The notes: a model not told the origin generated them from the letters alone. Positions 1 to 9,294 are shown, numbered from the stretch's first letter. The stretch: 33,102 bases of DNA from Acidimicrobiaceae bacterium (GCA_013044365.1 JABEUP010000128.1:1-33102), one strand, 5' to 3'. A program made the numbers and translations.

Positions 1-477
1 AAGCAGTAAGTTCACTCTCTAACTACGGCATTCCCAACTTGGACGCGAATAGACAATATAGATCTCCATGACCAAATTGCGAATACCGACAAAAACGTAA
101 GATGGTTGATTCCGCCAACTCAGTACACAACCTCACACACGGGTTCCGACTGCATGAGCCTGGCAAAGTTTACGGCTTATTAGGTTTCCACTTTATGGAC
201 GCAACTAAGGACATTCAAAAAGTACCAGAAAAGTCGCTTTTGCTTTCTTGAGGAACGGAAAATATCTGCTTGCATAACGTTATCGAATTGGCTAGGTTAG
301 GCTGAATGGTGCGGGTTCGCTGTGCCTGGACCGAATTGTTGAGCAGCCCAAGTTTTTGTTGAACCGAGCTAATCACCTGCCGAGAGTCGACAACATATTC
401 GTCTTACCAAATATTCGACCTAGCTGTGAATGCTCTCATTCTGCTTATCAAGAATCAACAGACAGGAGGCACCTAAG

Positions 478-1929
478 ATGTCAAATGCAAAGCCGCCAGT
501 AACTACCAACGATGCCGGAATTCCAGTTGCGAGCGACGATCACTCACTCACAGTTGGCAGAGATGGTCCGATACTGTTGCAAGACCATTACCTCCTTGAG
601 AAAATGGCGCACTTCAATCGCGAACGTGTTCCGGAGCGGGTTGTCCATGCCAAGGGTGGAGGAGCACATGGATATTTAGAGATTTTTAATGATGTAAGCG
701 ATTGGTGTAAGGCTGACTTCCTAAAGAAGGGTACGAAGACCCCCCTTTTTGCGAGATTCTCTACTGTTGCCGGCGAGCTTGGTTCGGCAGATACGGTTAG
801 AGATCCTCGTGGCTTTGCAATCAAGTTTTATACCAATCAGGGTAATTACGATCTTGTAGGCAATAATACGCCAGTCTTTTTCATTCGGGATCCCAGTAAA
901 TTTTCTGACTTTATCCACTCACAGAAGAGACGCCCTGATAATAACTTGCGTGACAATAACATGCAATGGGATTTCTGGAGTCTCAGACCTGAATCGGCTC
1001 ATCAAGTTTCAATTTTGTTCAGTGACCGGGGTACTCCAAAGACGTGGCGGAACATGAACGGCTATTCAAGCCATACTTTCATGTGGATTAACGCTGGCGG
1101 CGAGCGATTCTGGGTGAAATATCATTTCAAAACCGATCAAGGCATAGAAAACTTTACCGATTCCCAAGCAAAGGCAATGGCTGCCGATGATCCTGATTTC
1201 CACATTCGCGACCTTTACCAGACGATTGCACGTGGTGAATTTCCTTCCTGGACTTTAGAGATGCAAATAATGCCCTACGAGGATGCCGCTGATTATCGAT
1301 TTAATGCTTTTGACCTGACGAAGGTGTGGCCGCATTCGGACTATCCGCCCATTCCTATCGGACGGATGGTACTTGACCGAAATCCGCAAAGTTACTTTGC
1401 AGAGGTCGAACAGGCTTCATTCGAGCCTTCCAACCTGGTTCCCGGGATTGGGCCAAGTCCAGACAAGATGCTTCTCGGAAGACTTTTCAGCTATCCCGAT
1501 ACCCATAGATATCGGATCGGCCCAAATTATCTTCAACTACCCATTAACCAGCCTCGGGCTGAGGTGCGTAGCTATTCAAAGGACGGCCCAATGAGGTATT
1601 CCCAAAGTGGTGCGCAGCCTGTTTACGCGCCTAACTCATACGGAGGTCCTCAAGGGGACTCCTCGTTCATGGATCCCGGCTGGACCACGAATGGAGAGAT
1701 GGTGCGAGAGGCGTACTCGCTTCATACCGAAGACGATGACTTTGGCCAGGCCGGTTCACTATATAGAAACGTCCTCACTAGTGGCGAGCGGGACAATATG
1801 GTGACAAATATTGTTGGTCATATGTCCAATGGTCTCGATAGTACAGTGATGGCTCGTGGCATTGAGTATTGGCGCAATGTCGATTTGAATCTGGGCGCCC
1901 GAGTGGCTAAAGGGCTTGGATCGACCTAA
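478..1929 (+). CDS. katA: Monofunctional heme catalase (small-subunit clade)
   Basis: Protein MSNAKPPVTTNDAGIPVASDDHSLTVGRDGPILLQDHYLLEKMAHFNRERVPERVVHAKGGGAHGYLE... and FARFSTVAGELGSADTVRDPRGFAIKFYT are catalase hallmarks. ATG at 478 is preceded by aggagg-type SD; the upstream ORF start at 430 is less likely. Confidence 0.93.
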   Translation: MSNAKPPVTTNDAGIPVASDDHSLTVGRDGPILLQDHYLLEKMAHFNRERVPERVVHAKGGGAHGYLEIFNDVSDWCKADFLKKGTKTPLFARFSTVAGELGSADTVRDPRGFAIKFYTNQGNYDLVGNNTPVFFIRDPSKFSDFIHSQKRRPDNNLRDNNMQWDFWSLRPESAHQVSILFSDRGTPKTWRNMNGYSSHTFMWINAGGERFWVKYHFKTDQGIENFTDSQAKAMAADDPDFHIRDLYQTIARGEFPSWTLEMQIMPYEDAADYRFNAFDLTKVWPHSDYPPIPIGRMVLDRNPQSYFAEVEQASFEPSNLVPGIGPSPDKMLLGRLFSYPDTHRYRIGPNYLQLPINQPRAEVRSYSKDGPMRYSQSGAQPVYAPNSYGGPQGDSSFMDPGWTTNGEMVREAYSLHTEDDDFGQAGSLYRNVLTSGERDNMVTNIVGHMSNGLDSTVMARGIEYWRNVDLNLGARVAKGLGST

Positions 1930-2088
1930 CAAGATTTGCATTAGCAAGTGATAAAGTATTTTTCGATTTTGACTTCTTGCCAGAGCTAAAAAGCACACCT
2001 TGTATGTGATTGCTGGTTGCCAAGCGAGACACTGAAAAATGCCAACTACTAATCTGCGCTGAAATTACTAGTTGGCGTAGGGCACCGC

Positions 2089-2379
2089 GTGTCAGAGCAA
2101 CCCTTGACAATGGCAACCGCCGCGAAAGATTTTACAACGTACAAACTATCGATAATATCTTTTCTCAAATCCACACCCTCGTCGGTAAAATCTGATGAAC
2201 ACCTGGACGTTTTGGCTCTTCCGAGTGCAGTGCCCGCTTGCTTAGCCTTGCTGGACCACATGCTGGCGAACACTCCGGAATATTTACGCTCGATAAAGTT
2301 GGCTGAGGATAAGATCCCACAAGGCGATCAGGGTCGAGGCCTCGAAGAAGCACGAGCCGTACTAGCTGAGAAGGAGTAG
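2089..2379 (+). CDS. Hypothetical small protein (96 aa; alternative ATG at 2110)
   Basis: Open frame with plausible amphipathic composition (SDEHLDVLALPSAVPACLALLDHMLANTPEYLRSIKLAEDKIP); no recognised family. Confidence 0.4.
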   Translation: MSEQPLTMATAAKDFTTYKLSIISFLKSTPSSVKSDEHLDVLALPSAVPACLALLDHMLANTPEYLRSIKLAEDKIPQGDQGRGLEEARAVLAEKE

Positions 2380-2714
2380 TTCTGGCTCGTTGAGTCACCA
2401 ATTCTCAGCTAGGTGAGCGGGAGTTGGCTGTGAGTCCCTTCGGGGAACGAAAGAGAGCCGCGTAAGAACTTCTGCAATTTCGCGGAAAAGTTTCAAATCC
2501 AGGCGTGAAGGCTTCAAACGGACACCCGGGTTGGTACCGACTGCGAATCAGGAACTGGCGTGTGCTGCACTTCCCAGATGATTAGGGAGTGGTGGTTGCC
2601 CCCGCATCATCAACATACGGGAGTTTGAGCGCTCCATGCCTCCATCGCCACAACAATGCGCTAGCATCCGAACAACCCGACCTTTACAACGTACTCAGAC
2701 ATCCCTCCCTGGCA

Positions 2715-2945
2715 TCATCCCCCGGCCATCTGAGGGTATACGACAATAGAGTCGCCATTTTTGAGAACCGAATCTCTGGCCGGAGCCACAGTATTATTGA
2801 GCATGACCACATAATGCCTTGCTCCCAGGCCATGCTCGCCGAGAAAGTCATCCAGCGTTATTCCGCTTCCAATCTCAATTATTGCGCTTCCGCCCGGAAG
2901 CCGATCTGCGAGTTGACCGCGTAATCGAAGTGAAATGCTCGGCAT
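2715..2945 (-). CDS. MoaD/ThiS-like ubiquitin-fold (beta-grasp) protein with C-terminal GG
   Basis: 76 aa, SISLRLRGQLADRLPGG...VVMLNNTVAPARDSVLKNGDSIVVYPQMAGG*: L-x-dGD-x-V-x-(Y/L)P-x(2)-GG terminus typical of sulfur-carrier proteins. 26 nt downstream of the acetamidase gene. Confidence 0.75.
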   Translation of the reverse strand: MPSISLRLRGQLADRLPGGSAIIEIGSGITLDDFLGEHGLGARHYVVMLNNTVAPARDSVLKNGDSIVVYPQMAGG

Positions 2946-2971
2946 CTATATTTCATAGCTCCAAATATTGG

Positions 2972-4309
2972 TTACCATCCGGCGGGTTGCCCGTATTGCG
3001 CCTCCACCAGATGGAGGATCCCCAGATCGTCAACCTTTGTTTTGGGAGCCAAAAGATTCAGTTGGATAAATCCGGGAAGTCTGCCTATTTCTATTGCCCC
3101 TGAAATAGTTCCCCTATTCTTCACCTCGTCAGCGCTCATACCAAGAAGATGAGCGGCCCGTGCAACTGCATTGTCTACCGCCGCATTAATAAAAGGACCT
3201 GATCCAAGAATCTGCAGAGGCAATACCGGACCTTCAAGACTTGTATTGTTTTCCTCAGCCAGGGTCCTGGCCCGGCCAACCTCATCGGAGGTGAAAGGAC
3301 GAACCAAAAATGGCAGATCCTCAAGTGGCGGCAACAGAATTGGCCCGTCGAGTTTAAGACCCTTTATCACTTCGACTCTGACTATGACGCGGGCCGCAAC
3401 GTCAGTGGTGTGCACCGCAAGTTCTCCGTCTCCAATCATTGCGTGAACATCCCCGGCATAGATGCCAGCACCGTCCACTTTCGCCGGAACAATCAGGATG
3501 CTACCTTCCCGGACAGAATCGATGTCCATGTGGACGTCAGTGCGTTGTTCAAGTTGTTCGTCGGTAAGGGCGAATTCATGTTCTGCTCCAACAAGAAATG
3601 CTCCGAAGTCGCCACAATTGTGCGAGCTGGGAATATCAATTGCCGGTATCGAACCAAGATTTCCTGCCGAAATTCTGCATCTGGTCATTGTCCCAACCAG
3701 ATCTGCCTTTGCCAAAGTGACCACTGGATGCTGATGGGCATTTTCGTGCAAACCCATCCAGGCTTTTCCATCCCGGGCTATCTCGGCTGCCCTATCTTTG
3801 TTTACGGTGACTCCGATTCCCTTAGGCTGGTCAAAGACCATGGTGTAGCCCTCGACCATATGGAAAGGAATTACTTCGCTATGGCAGGCTTTGCATCGGA
3901 CCGCAGATTCCCCGATTCCATCCAAATATGTGTCGGGATAAAGAAAGTGCCGTCCAGCATCACGGCAGGTCGGACATATCCCAGCCACAAAGGGATCCGA
4001 AATGAAGCGTCCATCCCAACCCGTGCTGGTTCCAGACGAAGTGGCTTTTGAGAGTTGTTCGATGCGTTCAATGTGCAGTGCCACCGAGTCACCAACTCTG
4101 GCACCGTCTACCCGCACCGGGAGACTGACCTCGTGTCCGCTTCTTAGAGAGGGGGTTATCATCGCTCCCCAGCACCCGGGCACGGTTATGAATTCGATGC
4201 GACCGCCATCTGACACCGGGCCAAGCATCTCATTGCTCGGACCCACTATGTCGGTATAGCGGTCGACTACTACGTGAGATGAGATTTTTTCTGGCATCAA
4301 AGTAGACAT
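2972..4309 (-). CDS. Acetamidase/formamidase family amidohydrolase with CPTC...CKAC insertion
   Basis: VPGCWGAMITP, DIPSSHNCGDFGAF, DVHAMIGDGEL motifs of the FmdA/AmdA family. ATG at 4309 has AGGAGG 7 nt upstream (ORF opens at 4381). Confidence 0.88.
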   Translation of the reverse strand: MSTLMPEKISSHVVVDRYTDIVGPSNEMLGPVSDGGRIEFITVPGCWGAMITPSLRSGHEVSLPVRVDGARVGDSVALHIERIEQLSKATSSGTSTGWDGRFISDPFVAGICPTCRDAGRHFLYPDTYLDGIGESAVRCKACHSEVIPFHMVEGYTMVFDQPKGIGVTVNKDRAAEIARDGKAWMGLHENAHQHPVVTLAKADLVGTMTRCRISAGNLGSIPAIDIPSSHNCGDFGAFLVGAEHEFALTDEQLEQRTDVHMDIDSVREGSILIVPAKVDGAGIYAGDVHAMIGDGELAVHTTDVAARVIVRVEVIKGLKLDGPILLPPLEDLPFLVRPFTSDEVGRARTLAEENNTSLEGPVLPLQILGSGPFINAAVDNAVARAAHLLGMSADEVKNRGTISGAIEIGRLPGFIQLNLLAPKTKVDDLGILHLVEAQYGQPAGW

Positions 4310-4811
4310 GATTACCGCCTCCTGAATTGAGCCGATTATTTGAATAGGATTCGGTGAATTCGAACCCGTCGGTTCATGCACTCACTGTTGAAGATATCAC
4401 AGCACCCAGCTCATGTCGATGAAAAAATTTTGCGGGGCGTAAAACATTCCAGTTGGTGAATCAAGGAACGCCCTATGTGGACCTCAGGGTAAACGGATCG
4501 CATAAGCCAGCCCATACGATGCCTTCCGAAAGAACACGATCGGAAATTTGCGATCATATCCCTGCGGCCGGATGAACAGTCTCTGTGATTTTAATACGGG
4601 GAATGAACATGACCCGGCCCGAGAACCCAATTGCAAAGTCAGTTCCCAGGTGCCAGTTCATCAAATGTCGAGAAGGCCATGGCCAAGCCTGACCAATCCT
4701 TTCTCGCCCGCTATGTACTCTCAAACTGCCAAAACTTGCAACCCCCATCCCAAGGCAGCAAATGCCAGCCAAATCAAGCGGGTCCCACACCTTAACCGCC
4801 CAGCAAATCCA

Positions 4812-6329
4812 CTACCCCGACGATGATTTCGCCAGAGTTGAACACGCTCCCCCTACCCCGGGGCTGCCGCCTCCCGGACAGACCAGAGAGGTCCTTGGGT
4901 CAGTGGACAATACCAGCGGAGGCCGGGGAGCCTGGGAAAAATTAAAGTCATTTATAAGATTACCAAGCACCTTTGAGTTCTCCCGGACAGTAGGCCTGGG
5001 ATCCGGACGACCGTCAGTCTGCGGATTGATAGCTTCCCCTCCAAGAAAATCATCCTCAATGAATTTTATGTAAGAATCGTAACTGAGAGTTTGGCTGTCA
5101 ATATATCCGGCCTTAGCATATGGACTTATCACCAATCCGGGTACCCTAATGCCGAGCCCGAGCGCATCAATCTGCGGTGGCACCACCTGATCGTAAAATC
5201 CTCCCCAATCATCCCATGTCACAAATATTGCCGTCGAATTCCAGTCAGGACCCTCCATTACATGATTGATGATGTTGGTCACGTATGACTGGCCCACTGA
5301 AACAAGTGCCGGCGGATGCTCACTGTCTTTGGCATTTGGCAATACCCACGAAACAGACGGCAAATTCCCTGACGCGGCCTCTGACATAAAGCTCGAAAGA
5401 TCTTTGACATTACCCAACTGATTGTCCTGATGCACATCGACAAACCCGGGAAGTACGTTCCAAATCCGTGGTACCCCATTACCGGACACACCGGCGGATG
5501 TGTTTTTAACCGCAAGCAAACCATTATTCCGCCCCGAAATTCCGGTCCCCGCAGAAACTGGCTTTTTTACTGGCTTGGCAGCGCGTGCCAGCGGCTGGGC
5601 GCCATTGTCCAGATACCATGACCATGACACACCGCTCCGGTGCAAGAGCCAGGTGAGGTCGGTCCAGCCATATGGAGTTGGATTATTGATATTAGCAAGT
5701 ATCGGGTCTTCAGCGCTTGTACAACTCATTGGAACCGTTGGGTTGAAACACGTCGCCGACCAACCTGATACCAGATAGAGATGCGAAGGAAAGCTCCAGG
5801 AGTGAACCGACTCGAACATATGATCCTGCAGCACAAAGTTTTTCGCATATGTCCAATAGTTGGGAATATCTGATCCATTGTGATAGCCCATTACATCAGT
5901 TGCGGTTCCTTGCCGGCAGGCAGGATCTGTCGGAACCTTACATCCGGATCGTGACAATTCAGCCTGGGCGATAAAACCGTTCATTAGCCCGCCGGCAACG
6001 TCGGCATAGCTGTTGGAAGCGTTATGCGGCCCGCCACCATTGCGGTCCTGGTGGTCAAGATACGGCTTTACACAGCCGCCACTTTGGGGATTTGGTACAC
6101 ACGCAGTGGGAGTTCCCTGCGACATGGGAATTCCTTCTGCCCCCGGAAATGTCCCAAAGTACGAGTCAAAGGAACGGTTCTCCTGAAATATCACCACAAC
6201 ATGGCGAATTTTATAAATCCCCGAAAAAGAGGCCGCTCCCGGCGAAGCACCGGCGATACAGGCGGCAATAAGCAGTGCGCATGCGGTGCCAAGAACACCC
6301 CATGAGATAAGCCGCGCAGAAGACTTCAT
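4812..6329 (-). CDS. Phosphoesterase (phospholipase C/acid phosphatase AcpA-type) lipoprotein
   Basis: Lipoprotein signal MKSSARLISWGVLGTACALLIAAC; HVVVIFQENRSFDSYFGTFPG, FVLQDHMFES, FVTWDDWGGFYDQVVPP, VPGLVISPYAKAGYIDSQTLSYDS are typical of the phosphoesterase family. Confidence 0.9.
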   Translation of the reverse strand: MKSSARLISWGVLGTACALLIAACIAGASPGAASFSGIYKIRHVVVIFQENRSFDSYFGTFPGAEGIPMSQGTPTACVPNPQSGGCVKPYLDHQDRNGGGPHNASNSYADVAGGLMNGFIAQAELSRSGCKVPTDPACRQGTATDVMGYHNGSDIPNYWTYAKNFVLQDHMFESVHSWSFPSHLYLVSGWSATCFNPTVPMSCTSAEDPILANINNPTPYGWTDLTWLLHRSGVSWSWYLDNGAQPLARAAKPVKKPVSAGTGISGRNNGLLAVKNTSAGVSGNGVPRIWNVLPGFVDVHQDNQLGNVKDLSSFMSEAASGNLPSVSWVLPNAKDSEHPPALVSVGQSYVTNIINHVMEGPDWNSTAIFVTWDDWGGFYDQVVPPQIDALGLGIRVPGLVISPYAKAGYIDSQTLSYDSYIKFIEDDFLGGEAINPQTDGRPDPRPTVRENSKVLGNLINDFNFSQAPRPPLVLSTDPRTSLVCPGGGSPGVGGACSTLAKSSSG

Positions 6330-6457
6330 CGAAACTGAACCTTGCAAAGATCGTTAAAGGGTGCGCACCGGCCAGCACCTATGAACGACGTAAATCGAAT
6401 AAACAGCAGCGTCCACTTCCCCAAAGGATCAAGTCCAGCAATGCTCATACCCTCCAT
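6326..6457 (-). CDS. Putative 43-aa leader ORF coupled to the phosphoesterase gene
   Basis: ATG at 6457 with GGGAGG about 8 nt upstream; encodes MEGMSIAGLDPLGKWTLLFIRFTSFIGAGRCAPFNDLCKVQFR*, and its TGA overlaps the downstream ATG (ATGA). Confidence 0.35.
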   Translation of the reverse strand: MEGMSIAGLDPLGKWTLLFIRFTSFIGAGRCAPFNDLCKVQFR

Positions 6458-6581
6458 ATGGCAGCCTCCCTCACACACACTGACTCCCAGCCAGGTGACC
6501 CAGTGTGTTTTCAACTATAAGCCATCTGACGGCATCTGCCAAGAAGTCGGTACCTGGCGCTTGTTTGCCTGCAACGGTCCA

Positions 6582-6780
6582 TCACATGAGATGCACCCCC
6601 AGGGCGACAAAGCCAGTGAGTGACAAGACAAAGTATAAGCCCGGGACCACCCCGATCGCTTTGAGTGTCACCGTGACCGCAGCAATACGGAAGGGGACCA
6701 GCTCTTATATAACCCACTTGATCAACTTGGCTGCCGACGCTGAGTTTCAGCGCCTCAGCGATACGAACCGTCGCACCTGA
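6582..6780 (-). pseudogene. Decayed membrane-protein fragment (C-terminus)
   Basis: Minus strand reads GATVRIAEALKLSVGSQVDQVGYIRAG in one frame, then LVPFRIAAVTVTLKAIGVVPGLYFVLSLTGFVALGVHLM* in another: protein-like text split by a frameshift. Confidence 0.3.
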
Positions 6781-6826
6781 AGCCGCGGCCCCACCCCAAT
6801 GACACCCTGAACACACTTTAAACAAC

Positions 6827-6857
6827 GGGCAGCTGCGGTTTTCAACTGCAGCTGCCC
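6827..6857 (-). terminator. Rho-independent-type terminator of the 14-gene operon
   Basis: GGGCAGCTGCAG-TTGAAAA-CCGCAGCTGCCC on the minus strand (12-bp stem, 1 wobble), followed by GTTGTTT; starts 9 nt after the last cupin stop. Confidence 0.75.
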
Positions 6858-6865
6858 GGCACTTA

Positions 6866-7333
6866 CTATGCAAGGGGCATATGCTCTATACCCGTTCCCA
6901 ATCCCGGACCGAGAGCCGAATCCCAGTTCGGAAAGGCCAATATGATCCGGGCGGCAACGTCGCCGGTATTGAAAAAGTCGAAGAGAACTCCGTGGGGCTT
7001 ACTTGGGATACCGAGGAGGTCACGTTCGCACCACTCATGAATTTCACCGTCAAGCCACAGTTCACCGCTACCTTCAACAACGATACCCACGATGTTTCCC
7101 GGGTGTTTGATGCGGTCTGAGCGCATACCCGCATCAATCTCAATCTCCACCATGTAGAGGGAGGAGAGCGCTCGATCTTCAAGGCTTGGGTGCAGATACC
7201 AGCGCAAAGTGCCTAGTCCCGCAACATCCTCCCGGTGAGCGTCATTGCGCGGAACCACACAGGCGGCCTGACGACTCCGCTCGAATCGGGTCCTCGAACG
7301 CTCCTCCAGATCAAGCCACAGACTGTCAGTCAC
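6866..7333 (-). CDS. Cupin-like protein, metal-ligand motif partly degenerate
   Basis: YMVEIEIDAGMRSDRIKHPGNIVGIVVEGSGELWLDGEIHEWCERDLLGIPSKPHGVLFDFFNTGD resembles a cupin beta-barrel; ATGA overlap with upstream cupin. Confidence 0.75.
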   Translation of the reverse strand: MTDSLWLDLEERSRTRFERSRQAACVVPRNDAHREDVAGLGTLRWYLHPSLEDRALSSLYMVEIEIDAGMRSDRIKHPGNIVGIVVEGSGELWLDGEIHEWCERDLLGIPSKPHGVLFDFFNTGDVAARIILAFPNWDSALGPGLGTGIEHMPLA

Positions 7334-7839
7334 CGTTCACCTCTCTCCTCCCATCGGGGACTGGCCTCAACCTGGCCAAACATGGATCCCAGCGCGCGGT
7401 GAAACGGACCGTACACCAGGGCGACCCATTCGCATGGCTCAGAATCGTCGTCCCGAAAATGTTGATGTTCTACTCCGCCGGGCAGAATCGGCAACATCAC
7501 CACATCGCCAGCTTTCCAATGAAATGTCTTCCCGTTGACGACAGTACGTCCGTGACCCCGCCGAACATAGATGACCGTGCTTCCCTGATGGCGATGCTTG
7601 CCGGACATGCTCTCGATCTTCTGTGAGAACACTCTCCATCCGGTCACAGCACTGTCGGTAACGAAGGAGTCATGGAGATAGTAACCAACGTGCCCTTGGC
7701 GGACCTGCCTCCACTCGACATCGTTGTCCCTTATCACAACCCGTCCCTCGGCGGCACGGGTGCGTTCTTCCTCAAATACACGAAGAGTCCCCTCGTAAAA
7801 ATCGGAGTCCTTCGCTGCTTCATCTCGCGGATTACTCAT
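7330..7839 (-). CDS. Cupin-domain protein
   Basis: GKHRHQGSTVIYVRRGHGRTVVNGKTFHWKAGDVVMLPILPGGVEHQHF: cupin motifs 1 and 2 with His ligands. Confidence 0.85.
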   Translation of the reverse strand: MSNPRDEAAKDSDFYEGTLRVFEEERTRAAEGRVVIRDNDVEWRQVRQGHVGYYLHDSFVTDSAVTGWRVFSQKIESMSGKHRHQGSTVIYVRRGHGRTVVNGKTFHWKAGDVVMLPILPGGVEHQHFRDDDSEPCEWVALVYGPFHRALGSMFGQVEASPRWEERGER

Positions 7840-8027
7840 GACTCTGATAACCCACGCATGTGACCAGCCAATTGACGCCGATCATAGACACAGGGGATCT
7901 CCGCCCCGATCGCCCTAAAAAGACGGCCAATCCAAGCTATTTCATCAAGGGGCATCATCATTACTGTGTCTGTTCGCGGGGAAGCACCCCGCCTCGCGCC
8001 AATGGCGGCATTTACAACCAATTGCAT
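7836..8027 (-). CDS. Small conserved-looking protein (63 aa), function unknown
   Basis: ATG preceded by GAAGGAG at about 5 nt; stop overlaps next cupin start by 4 nt (ATGA); lies inside the operon. Confidence 0.6.
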   Translation of the reverse strand: MQLVVNAAIGARRGASPRTDTVMMMPLDEIAWIGRLFRAIGAEIPCVYDRRQLAGHMRGLSES

Positions 8028-8067
8028 ATTTACTCCTTCGTTAGATGGCGGAGAAAGCTGTAGCTGT

Positions 8068-9294
8068 TCAAGACGAAAGGTTCATACTTGCTGATGTGAA
8101 GCTGGTCCCGCTGATCTTGTCGAAACCGGGCGGATAGTTTGACAACACATTCAGCTTCGGATTGCTGTAGGAGACGTCGGTTAGAGCCGAAATAGTGTGG
8201 CTGTGAAGCCATGCCTCTTTGGCACTCAGGCTGCTCGTAACCCCTGCACCCTTCAACAAAGCAATTGCTACATCTATGGCATAGGCCCCGCTCACATTTA
8301 TGGTGTCGGGCGCATGGCCTATCGCTGCCTTTTCTGCGCTTATATACGCCGACATTTTCGCAGCATCGCTCGATGGCACGTCCCCCGGCACCAGCGGCGT
8401 ACCCGGGATGGTGTAGAAGCTTGTCGGCTCATACGAGCTAATGCCTTTTAGGAAACCGTAGGAGGCATCGGCGCCAGTCACAACAAGCGGCATCTTAGGC
8501 TTGAGTTCGTTATATGCCTTGATGACCGCCGCTCTCTCTGCTCCGAGTGCAGCAACATAGATCATCGGCACGTTCGCGCTGATCAGCTTCTGCATCGCCA
8601 CCGTGTCATCGGTTGCCGTTGCCGAAATGAACTGGGTATCTAACTTTAAAGATCCCGCTGCCGCCTTGATGAAGCCCAGCTGAGACTCGCCCACGGCGTC
8701 ATCAGTTGCGATGATCCCAATCGTCGAGAAATGACTCGCTTTCGCTACCTGATCGACCACGTCATCTACAGTCGCGCCGGAAGGCGCAATCTGGAAGGCA
8801 TTCGACGAGTAGGGCGGGTTGAGAAGGTTGGTTCCTGCCAGTACCACGCTGTTACTCAACGTTGGTATAGCCGCCTTCAGGTTGGCAATCACGGAAACAG
8901 TCAGGACAACCGGTTGACTGGCGAACTTGGTGGCACACTGCTGAGCGCCGGACACGGTGCTTTGGGTATCGCATTGCTCCAGCTTGAGCGGGTGTCCCCC
9001 AATGCCTCCCGACTTGTTGAGTGCCGCTATCGCCGGCCCCATACCCTGGACCTGGCCGGTGCCAAAGAAAGCGTCGCTTCCCGTAAAGTCGCCTATGACG
9101 GGCAGAGTGATAGGCGAAGCGCTGCTGCTTGCCGTTGCCGAGGCAGCGGTTGTCGTGGAACTTGCACTACTTGCACTTCCTGAGCTACCGCAGGCCGCCG
9201 CAACCAGCGCCACCACGGATGCCGCTACCACAAATCGCAAACGCTGGTCACCGTGTCTGACAACAGACCGCCCCCCACGCGTATTTATTCTCAT
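8068..9294 (-). CDS. Branched-chain amino acid-type ABC transporter solute-binding lipoprotein
   Basis: Lipobox VALVAAACGSS; ITLPVIGDFTGSDAFFGTGQVQGMGPAIAALNKSGGIGGHPLKLEQCDTQ is typical of Peripla_BP_6 proteins. Confidence 0.93.
   Translation of the reverse strand: MRINTRGGRSVVRHGDQRLRFVVAASVVALVAAACGSSGSASSASSTTTAASATASSSASPITLPVIGDFTGSDAFFGTGQVQGMGPAIAALNKSGGIGGHPLKLEQCDTQSTVSGAQQCATKFASQPVVLTVSVIANLKAAIPTLSNSVVLAGTNLLNPPYSSNAFQIAPSGATVDDVVDQVAKASHFSTIGIIATDDAVGESQLGFIKAAAGSLKLDTQFISATATDDTVAMQKLISANVPMIYVAALGAERAAVIKAYNELKPKMPLVVTGADASYGFLKGISSYEPTSFYTIPGTPLVPGDVPSSDAAKMSAYISAEKAAIGHAPDTINVSGAYAIDVAIALLKGAGVTSSLSAKEAWLHSHTISALTDVSYSNPKLNVLSNYPPGFDKISGTSFTSASMNLSS

Noticed and set aside
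2589-2924. 111-aa plus-strand ORF
   Set aside because: It lies antisense over the MoaD/ThiS-like gene, which has a recognisable fold; likely a shadow ORF.
3410-4051. 213-aa plus-strand ORF
   Set aside because: Antisense to the acetamidase gene with no recognisable domain; shadow ORF.
4382-4811. Possible decayed gene between acetamidase and phosphoesterase (minus strand, e.g. TRLIWLAFAALGWGLQVLAV and QRLFIRPQGYDRKFPIVFFRKASYGLAYAIRLP)
   Set aside because: Interrupted by several stops and without a recognisable family; too weak to call.
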